Under the pieces are notes generated by a model, which saw nothing but the letters and a program-made list of their open reading frames with translations, was not told the origin of the DNA and made no database searches. From positions 1 through 40,115 of the forward strand of contig CAMVEB010000038.1 of assembly GCA_947166385.1 (NCBI GenBank): a stretch of 40,115 bases of DNA, in the 5' to 3' direction. The DNA comes from an uncultured Clostridia bacterium. Its GTDB lineage: Bacteria; Bacillota; Clostridia; Christensenellales; Aristaeellaceae. Position numbers and translations under genes: made by a program. The first letter of the stretch is position 1; each line of letters begins with the position of its first letter. Positions 35,477 to 40,115 of this stretch are shown piece by piece.

Positions 35477-35719
35477 ATGACGGAAGAAAAAGACCTGATC
35501 CGGATCCGCTGGCATGTGGACCGGAGCTCGGAACCAGCCATGTATATGCTGGTGTGCGAAGACGAACAATGGGCGGAGCTGAACGTCCGCGTCTCCTCGG
35601 AGGAGGTCACGGAACGGGTAGCCAAAGCCAGGCTGATGCAGGAAATGTACGAGAAAGGAAAGGCAAAGGGCATTCCGCCCCAGCGGATGCGGTTCAAGAT
35701 TAACGGAATTGAGGAATAA
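35477..35719 (+). CDS. Small conserved-looking cytoplasmic protein, unknown function
   Basis: This 80-residue protein has no signal peptide or membrane helix. It begins with beta-like segments (I-R-I-R-W-H-V-D, A-M-Y-M-L-V-C) and ends with a charged helix (T-E-R-V-A-K-A-R-L-M-Q-E-M-Y-E-K-G-K). AGGGGA lies about 9 nt before the ATG and the gap to alaX is 15 bp, so it is probably the last gene of the fumC operon. I do not recognise the family. Confidence 0.7.
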   Translation: MTEEKDLIRIRWHVDRSSEPAMYMLVCEDEQWAELNVRVSSEEVTERVAKARLMQEMYEKGKAKGIPPQRMRFKINGIEE

Positions 35720-35729
35720 AGCACAAAGA

Positions 35730-35757
35730 AAAGGCTGTCTCACGGGAGACAGCCTTT
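35730..35757. terminator. Bidirectional terminator between the fumC operon and secG
   Basis: A 12-bp perfect stem (35730-35741 with 35746-35757) closes an ACGG loop. On the minus strand it runs into TTTTCTTTG, on the plus strand into TTTGACTT, so it is stronger for secG. Confidence 0.85.
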
Positions 35758-35774
35758 GACTTGCTGCGGTACGC

Positions 35775-36005
35775 TTACTTGATAATCAGCAGCAGAATGG
35801 ACAGAAGCACAAAGACGGAAGCGGCAATCTTCGTCCCGAGGGCGAGCTTGGCTTCGAACGTCTTGGCCTTGGACTTGCTGAAATAACTGTCACTGCTGCG
35901 GCCGGACAGAGCGCCGATGCCGTCATCATCAGAAGACTGGAGCAGGACAGTAACAATCATGAACAGTGCCGCAATGATGAGCACAACGGAAATCACAGTA
36001 ACCAT
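35775..36005 (-). CDS. secG: Preprotein translocase subunit SecG
   Basis: This 76-residue protein has two membrane helices (about 3-22 and 56-75) separated by a polar loop with S-G-R-S-S-D-S-Y-F-S-K, the usual SecG signature region. It is an accessory part of the SecYEG channel. AAGGAGG lies 8 nt before the ATG. It has its own promoter and terminator. Confidence 0.92.
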   Translation of the reverse strand: MVTVISVVLIIAALFMIVTVLLQSSDDDGIGALSGRSSDSYFSKSKAKTFEAKLALGTKIAASVFVLLSILLLIIK

Positions 36006-36037
36006 GAGAACAAACCTCCTTACAAATCAGCCAAACG

Positions 36038-36066
36038 ATCATATCACAGCAGCAGGCAAAAAGCAA
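36038..36066 (-). promoter_or_regulatory. Promoter of secG
   Basis: On the minus strand TTGCTT (36061-36066), a 17-bp spacer ending TGA, and TATGAT (36038-36043) form an extended -10 promoter just after the GntR stop codon. Confidence 0.55.
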
Positions 36067-36069
36067 GAA

Positions 36070-36768
36070 TTAATTTTCGGATTCTTCGTCCAGTTTCTGC
36101 TGGCGGGCGTACATGGCGGCCAGGCAGCACTCCTTGCTGCGCTCAATATGCTGCTTCATCAGGGATTCGAAAGCGGGAAGATCCTTCTTTTCGACGAGAT
36201 CCACGAGCATGTGATGCTCCTCATGGGCAGCGTTGCGGCGATCCTCCTGCTGGATGGCCATGGCGGAGAAGCGGCGGATGTATTCATCCTGACCCTCGAT
36301 GACGCGAAGGATCCGGTTCTTGCCGGAAATGGCGGTGAGCATGGTATGGAACTCACGGGCAAGGGGAGAAACCCCTTCCACATCGTCCTTTTCCATCTTG
36401 CGGTCCATCTCGATGAGTTTGCGGCGCAGCGCACCGATATCCTCAGGCGTGGCATTTTCAATAATATAAGGAAGGGTCAGCATCTCCAGCGAGTTCCGGA
36501 TGGTATAGATCTGGTCCACATCCTCGGTGGTAAATGCATGGACAACGACGCCGCGGCGCATGACATATTCCACGAGGCCGTCCCTCTCCAGCTTGCGCAG
36601 CGCTTCGCGCAGCGGGGTTCTTGAAATGTGGAGCCGGTCGGCATATTCGGTTTCGACAATTCTCTCACCGGCGGGAATTTCCCCAGTGATGATGGCTTTC
36701 TTCAGAACTTCATAAGCGATCTCCCGGATCGGGCGGCTTTCCATCATAGGCTGGAAAGTGAGCGACAT
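36070..36768 (-). CDS. GntR-family transcriptional regulator (FCD/FadR type)
   Basis: This 232-residue protein has a winged helix (about 10-75; S-R-T-P-L-R-E-A-L-R-K-L-E at 49-61, E-Y-V-M-R-R-G-V-V-V wing) and an all-helical FCD domain (about 85-215) with candidate metal/effector ligands His141, His186 and His207. FCD regulators sense small acids or sugar acids. GGAGGAGG precedes the ATG. A 12-bp inverted repeat lies at its transcription start, which suggests autoregulation. The regulated genes and effector are unknown; the divergent nnr gene is the nearest candidate. Confidence 0.92.
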   Translation of the reverse strand: MSLTFQPMMESRPIREIAYEVLKKAIITGEIPAGERIVETEYADRLHISRTPLREALRKLERDGLVEYVMRRGVVVHAFTTEDVDQIYTIRNSLEMLTLPYIIENATPEDIGALRRKLIEMDRKMEKDDVEGVSPLAREFHTMLTAISGKNRILRVIEGQDEYIRRFSAMAIQQEDRRNAAHEEHHMLVDLVEKKDLPAFESLMKQHIERSKECCLAAMYARQQKLDEESEN

Positions 36769-36780
36769 AAAATGACCTCC

Positions 36781-36812
36781 TCCAAAGTACAGTATTTTTG
36801 CTGTACTTTGGA
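36781..36812. promoter_or_regulatory. Perfect 12-bp inverted repeat, likely operator
   Basis: TCCAAAGTACAG (36781-36792) and CTGTACTTTGGA (36801-36812) are exact reverse complements around an 8-bp A/T spacer. It covers the predicted transcription start and touches the ribosome binding site of the GntR gene. It may be a DNA operator or an mRNA hairpin. Confidence 0.7.
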
Positions 36813-36815
36813 TAA

Positions 36816-36844
36816 TTAATACAACAAAAAAACAATCCTGTCAA
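36816..36844 (-). promoter_or_regulatory. Promoter of the GntR-family gene
   Basis: On the minus strand TTGACA (36839-36844), a 17-bp T-rich spacer and TATTAA (36816-36821). The predicted start falls at the edge of the inverted repeat 36781-36812. Confidence 0.7.
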
Positions 36845-36884
36845 GAGCATTCATCGGGTTTTCCGGACAGCCGTCCGCCCGGCA

Positions 36885-36933
36885 CTTTTCAAAGCGGAAA
36901 AGGCTTTTCAAAACGGCGGAATGCGAGTATGCT
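36885..36933 (+). promoter_or_regulatory. Promoter of nnr with a 13-bp direct repeat
   Basis: TTTTCA (36905-36910), a 17-bp spacer and TATGCT (36928-36933). CTTTTCAAAGCGG (36885-36897) and CTTTTCAAAACGG (36904-36916) form a direct repeat 19 bp apart, the second copy containing the -35 box. Confidence 0.45.
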
Positions 36934-36976
36934 TGAGCCAAAGGAAGAATGAGATTTCGGAAGGCAGGGGAGCGAT

Positions 36977-38476
36977 ATGCAGGATATTCTTTCCGTCGGT
37001 GAGATGAGGATGAGCGACGCGATTGCCATCTCGTCCTTTGTGCCCGGGATGGAACTGATGCGCCGGGCCGGGGAGGGGATTTTCCGGGCGGCGGACTGGA
37101 AACCGCCGGTGGCGGTGGTTTGCGGGAGCGGCAACAACGCGGGGGACGGATTTGTGACGGCGATGATGCTGGCGGACGAGGGGATGGTCTGCGAGATCCT
37201 GCTGGAGGAGGAAAAGTTCAGCAGAGACGGAAAGTTCTGGTTTGACTGCTGCGCGGCAAAGAAAATCCCCGTCCGGAAATGGGCGGAGACAGGAAGCCTG
37301 AGCGGATACGGGACGGTGGTTGACTGCATCTTCGGCACCGGATTCCACGGACAGGCGGAAGGGGAAGCTGCCCGGATGATCCGGCTGATCAATGAAAGCG
37401 GCGCCTATGTCGTGAGCGCGGATATTAACAGCGGACTGAACGGTGATACCGGCATGGCGGAAGAGGCGGTCCGGAGCGACCTGACGGTCTGCATCGGGAG
37501 CTGGCAGCCCGGGCATTTCCTGAACATGGCGGGCGACCTGATGAAAGACAAGATCTGCGTGGATATCGGGATTCCGCCCAAGGGAAGAGGCATGAAGCTG
37601 TTTGAGGGAGCGGACGCGGCCACGCTGTTTCCGCCGAGGAAGCACTTCAGCCATAAGGGTGACTACGGAACCATCGCGCTGATCGGCGGGTCGCTGCGGT
37701 ATTCGGGGGCGATCCGACTGGCCGCACTGGCCAACGCCGGAATGCGGTCGGGGGCCGGGATTGCCCGGGTATGCGCGCCGCGGAGCCTGTGCGAGAGGAT
37801 GATCCCGGAGATTCTGGAGGCGACACTGTTCCCGCTGGACGAGGAAGCGGGAGAGATCGTTTTCCGGGAGGAGACGTTCCGCGAGGCAGTCCGGGGAACG
37901 CGCGCGGCGGCCTTCGGCATGGGCGCCGGCAACACCGAGGAAACAAAAAAAGCAGTCCGCTGGCTGCTTGCGAACTACGAGGGAACGCTAATCCTGGACG
38001 CGGACGGACTGAACGCGCTGGCGGCGGATGAATGCGGCGGACTCGCGGAGGCGAAAGGACGGGTGATCCTGACGCCACACCCCGGGGAATTCTGCCGCCT
38101 GAGCGGGAAAACGATGGAAAAGATCCGGAACAATCCGATTCCGCTGGCGGAAGAGTTCGCGCGGAAGCATCGGGCCGTGCTGCTGCTGAAAGGGCCGGCG
38201 ACGATCGTTACGGACGGAACGAAAACCTTCCTGACCGACCGGGGGACACCGGGGATGGCCAGCGGCGGCAGCGGTGATGTGCTGAGCGGAATCCTGGCTG
38301 CTGTGGCCGCAACAAACGCGGACCGGCTGACGGAAGCCGCGGCCGGCGCTGCCTGGATCAACGGCCGGGCCGGGGAAATCGCCGCCGCGAGAATGGGAGA
38401 TATCAGCATGACCGCGGGGGATACCGCGGCGGCGGTGCCGGACGCGATCCTGGAAATTATTCCAGCCTGTCCGTGA
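36977..38476 (+). CDS. nnr: Bifunctional NAD(P)H-hydrate epimerase / ADP-dependent dehydratase
   Basis: This 499-residue fusion repairs damaged NAD(P)H. The N-terminal NnrE epimerase domain (about 1-205) has G-S-G-N-N-A-G-D-G at 50-58 and D-I-N-S-G-L-N-G-D-T-G. The C-terminal NnrD dehydratase domain (about 215-495) has L-D-A-D-G-L-N, T-P-H-P-G-E-F, L-L-K-G-P and the A-S-G-G-S-G-D-V-L-S-G signature (about 427-437). Length is normal for the fusion. GGGGAG precedes the ATG. Its last 20 bp overlap the end of a convergent small gene. Confidence 0.96.
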   Translation: MQDILSVGEMRMSDAIAISSFVPGMELMRRAGEGIFRAADWKPPVAVVCGSGNNAGDGFVTAMMLADEGMVCEILLEEEKFSRDGKFWFDCCAAKKIPVRKWAETGSLSGYGTVVDCIFGTGFHGQAEGEAARMIRLINESGAYVVSADINSGLNGDTGMAEEAVRSDLTVCIGSWQPGHFLNMAGDLMKDKICVDIGIPPKGRGMKLFEGADAATLFPPRKHFSHKGDYGTIALIGGSLRYSGAIRLAALANAGMRSGAGIARVCAPRSLCERMIPEILEATLFPLDEEAGEIVFREETFREAVRGTRAAAFGMGAGNTEETKKAVRWLLANYEGTLILDADGLNALAADECGGLAEAKGRVILTPHPGEFCRLSGKTMEKIRNNPIPLAEEFARKHRAVLLLKGPATIVTDGTKTFLTDRGTPGMASGGSGDVLSGILAAVAATNADRLTEAAAGAAWINGRAGEIAAARMGDISMTAGDTAAAVPDAILEIIPACP

Positions 38477-38663
38477 TATCGTCCATCAGATCCTGAATTT
38501 CCTCCAGGTCTTCCAGCCACTCATCATATTCTTCACTCTCCACCTCATCGGGCTCCCGGGCATCGACTTCCCGGTAAAACTCTTCCAGCTGACGGAAGAG
38601 GGCGCGAAGGGAATCCCGATCCAGAGAATCCAGATCCGGCAGATTGTTCAGGTCAAACTTCAT
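38457..38663 (-). CDS. Small acidic protein, unknown function
   Basis: This 68-residue protein is very rich in Asp and Glu and is probably largely helical (L-R-A-L-F-R-Q-L-E-E-F-Y-R-E-V, then E-E-I-Q-D-L-M-D-D-I). No family is recognised. I chose ATG 38663 because GGAGG lies upstream. The alternative ATG at 38690 overlaps the stop of the preceding gene as TAATG and would give 77 residues by coupled translation. Either way it follows the DNA glycosylase gene directly. Confidence 0.65.
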   Translation of the reverse strand: MKFDLNNLPDLDSLDRDSLRALFRQLEEFYREVDAREPDEVESEEYDEWLEDLEEIQDLMDDITDRLE

Positions 38664-38689
38664 TTTACAGATCGCCTCCATTGATGTCA

Positions 38690-39892
38690 TTACACCGCTG
38701 GGATCAGCCAGTCGGGACAGTCGTTGAACCGGGCCAGTCGGCGGACCGCCGACTCCATGGCACCAGCGAGCTTCTTTGTCTGCCTGATACCCGGCTCATA
38801 CCAGATGTTTTTCACCGTCAGCAGGTGCTGTTTCCTGTCGGTGGCGGCTTCGATCCGCCCGATGAGCTCCTGCCCCCAGAGAACGGGCAGGACATAATAG
38901 CCGTAGCTGCGTTTGACGGCAGGAGTATAGATCTCCCAGGAATAATGATAACCCCAGAGGGCTTCGATCAGCTTCCGGTCCCAGAGCATCGGATCCAGCG
39001 GCGCCAGGAATTCCAGGCGGGGTTTGCTGTCCAGAGTACCGTCCAGGACGGATGCCAGGAGCGGCTCATCTTCACAGAGCATAAAGAGCGGGAAACGGAT
39101 CCCTTCCACCTGCAGGGGCGCGATGATTCCGGAGGCTTCCAGCCGGGCAAAGGAAGCTTCCCGCTGCGGAGAATCCATGGGGATGCCAAGCCAGGCATCC
39201 GAGCGACGGTTCCAGAGCAGACCGACGGCCCCAATCCGCCGGCGGACACGCCAGTCGAGCAGGGAAGATTCGTCGCAACAGGGGTTCGGGGCATGCAGCA
39301 GATCGGCAGGCAGGTATTTCTCCGCCATGTCATAGAACTTGCGGGAGCCGCTCTTGTGATGAATCAAAAGAACTCCGTCTGTATACAGCTGCTCCAGAAC
39401 GGAACGCGCGGCCGGGGATTCCTTGCTCCAATGGCCGCTCCAGTGCATGGAGGAATGCCAGAAGATCCTGCCTTCGATCGGCAGGGTGTCACTGCTGACG
39501 GGGCCGTGGGCACGGATGTAGGCGATTGCCTGCTCCTCCAGCTCAGGAATGCCGGCAAAGCGCCTGCCCTGCGCCACACTCCGTTCCCGATAGCCAGAGA
39601 AATACGGCCAGTCCTCCGCGGGCCAGATGGACAGCTCCTTATCCGAATAATCCACCAGGAGGCGATCCCGGTAAAGCAGATCGTGCAGCATCTGCTTCCG
39701 GAAGCCTCTGACCCGGGACTGCAGCGTCAGCTCCGCGTTCTTTCCGCAGACATCCACCGGATCAAACTGGATGCACCCAGCCCGGCGAACATACTGATAA
39801 GCGCCTTCTTTTCCAATAAAGCGATGGCTGCCCAGCAGGCCCTGCCGGCTGAGAATGAACTGCTTCGCCTGATCCCGTGTGATGGTTCTCAT
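38690..39892 (-). CDS. AlkX/YcaQ-type DNA glycosylase (winged-helix family)
   Basis: This 400-residue protein belongs to the HTH_42 winged-helix DNA glycosylase family (AlkZ/AlkX). The catalytic-type motif Q-x-D is seen as Gln42-Phe43-Asp44 in C-I-Q-F-D-P-V. The AlkX/YcaQ branch is known to use Q-x-D and to unhook nitrogen-mustard interstrand crosslinks, while AlkZ uses Q-x-Q. Later segments W-G-Y-x-Y-x-W-E-I-Y-x-P and G-Y-Y-V-L-P-V-L-W-G are typical. The ribosome binding site is weak (GATGGGG). It is transcribed from its own promoter, divergent from tRNA-Arg. Confidence 0.88.
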   Translation of the reverse strand: MRTITRDQAKQFILSRQGLLGSHRFIGKEGAYQYVRRAGCIQFDPVDVCGKNAELTLQSRVRGFRKQMLHDLLYRDRLLVDYSDKELSIWPAEDWPYFSGYRERSVAQGRRFAGIPELEEQAIAYIRAHGPVSSDTLPIEGRIFWHSSMHWSGHWSKESPAARSVLEQLYTDGVLLIHHKSGSRKFYDMAEKYLPADLLHAPNPCCDESSLLDWRVRRRIGAVGLLWNRRSDAWLGIPMDSPQREASFARLEASGIIAPLQVEGIRFPLFMLCEDEPLLASVLDGTLDSKPRLEFLAPLDPMLWDRKLIEALWGYHYSWEIYTPAVKRSYGYYVLPVLWGQELIGRIEAATDRKQHLLTVKNIWYEPGIRQTKKLAGAMESAVRRLARFNDCPDWLIPAV

Positions 39893-39942
39893 TTTTTTTG
39901 CCCCATCTGTCCTGTTTTATTCTGCCTGTGTTTCCAGCCACG

Positions 39943-39972
39943 ATCATACCAGAAGGAAGGGGATTTCGTCAA
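39943..39972 (-). promoter_or_regulatory. Promoter of the AlkX-type gene
   Basis: On the minus strand TTGACG (39967-39972), an 18-bp spacer ending TGG, and TATGAT (39943-39948). It is divergent from the tRNA promoter. Confidence 0.6.
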
Positions 39973-39977
39973 AGGCG

Positions 39978-40017
39978 AAAAAAAATATTTGACACGTTCT
40001 GCTGAGTGTGCTATCAT
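39978..40017 (+). promoter_or_regulatory. Strong promoter of tRNA-Arg
   Basis: TTGACA (39989-39994), a 17-bp spacer ending TGC, and TATCAT (40012-40017). An A-tract lies directly upstream of the -35 box, as in UP elements. The start is predicted near 40024. Confidence 0.8.
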
Positions 40018-40041
40018 ACTAGAGCTGTCACGGCAGTGTGT

Positions 40042-40115
40042 GGGCTCGTAGCTCAGCTGGATAGAGTGTTTGACTACGAATCAAAAGGTCGTGGGTTCGA
40101 ATCCCGCCGGGCTCA
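40042..40115 (+). tRNA. tRNA-Arg (anticodon ACG)
   Basis: A full cloverleaf folds: acceptor GGGCTCG with CGGGCTC (two G-U pairs), D-stem GCTC/GAGT, anticodon stem TTTGA/TCAAA with loop CTACGAA (anticodon ACG), T-stem GTGGG/CCCGC with loop TTCGAAT, and discriminator A at 40115. The window ends there, so a CCA tail cannot be seen. A34 should be converted to inosine by TadA to read CGU, CGC and CGA. Confidence 0.95.

Overview
The window reads as a GC-rich Clostridia-type Firmicute, probably from a rumen or gut. The pointers are strong AGGAGG ribosome binding sites, sigma-A-like promoters, a short S4 protein without the usual zinc cysteines, a Gldg/DUF4340 ABC cluster, a ParC/ParE-type topoisomerase pair of the clostridial kind, a large Cna-B/pilin-like surface protein, and a secreted GH10 xylanase beside xylulokinase. 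A Christensenellales/Aristaeella-like rumen lineage would fit, but that is only a guess. Most of the window is dense housekeeping DNA. I saw no phage, CRISPR array, complete insertion sequence or rRNA.

Layout. 1-3839 (+): the 3' part of a giant repeat-built surface adhesin, then back-to-back terminators. 3922-8273 (-): nrdR and a small xylan/pentose block (xylB with its own near-consensus promoter, a secreted GH10 xylanase, galM). 8449-15234 (-): rmuC, recR, ybaB and a type IIA topoisomerase pair (A and B subunits). 15423-16610 (+): a secreted VanW/SH3-like protein, followed by about 430 bp of non-coding DNA full of palindromes. 17047-19439 (+): an ABC ATPase and its permease. 19485-19955 (+): a small secreted protein. 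19974-23507 (+): dnaE. 23561-28108 (+): a GldA/GldF/GldG-like ABC cluster ending in a DUF4340 protein, overlapping tail-to-tail with a small membrane protein on the other strand. 28646-31612 (-): the alpha operon rpsM-rpsK-rpsD-rpoA-rplQ with its own promoter, a leader of about 240 nt and a strong terminator. 31907-32665 (-): an HD protein that looks like a CCA-adding enzyme without its nucleotidyltransferase head. 32874-35719 (+): fumC, an AlaX/DHHA1 editing protein and a small protein. 35775-36768 (-): secG and a GntR/FCD regulator with a perfect 12-bp inverted repeat at its transcription start. 36977-38476 (+): nnr. 38457-39892 (-): a small acidic protein and an AlkX/YcaQ-type DNA glycosylase. 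40042-40115 (+): tRNA-Arg(ACG), reaching the window edge.

How the genes work together. The xylanase releases xylo-oligosaccharides outside the cell, GalM interconverts sugar anomers, and XylB feeds xylulose into the pentose phosphate pathway; no transporter or isomerase is present. DnaE, RecR, RmuC, the topoisomerase pair and AlkX form a loose DNA replication and repair theme. NrdR (dNTP supply), AlaX (tRNA proofreading) and Nnr (NAD(P)H repair) are quality-control functions.

The less ordinary items are the headless CCA enzyme, the alpha operon standing alone with a long leader, the palindrome array at 16611-16890, the operator-like repeat at the GntR start, the Gly at a quinolone-determining position of the topoisomerase A subunit, and frequent TGN-extended -10 promoters. 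I found no clear-cut new multi-gene system; the best candidates for new biology are the CCA-derived HD protein, the Gldg/DUF4340 cluster and the adhesin tail.
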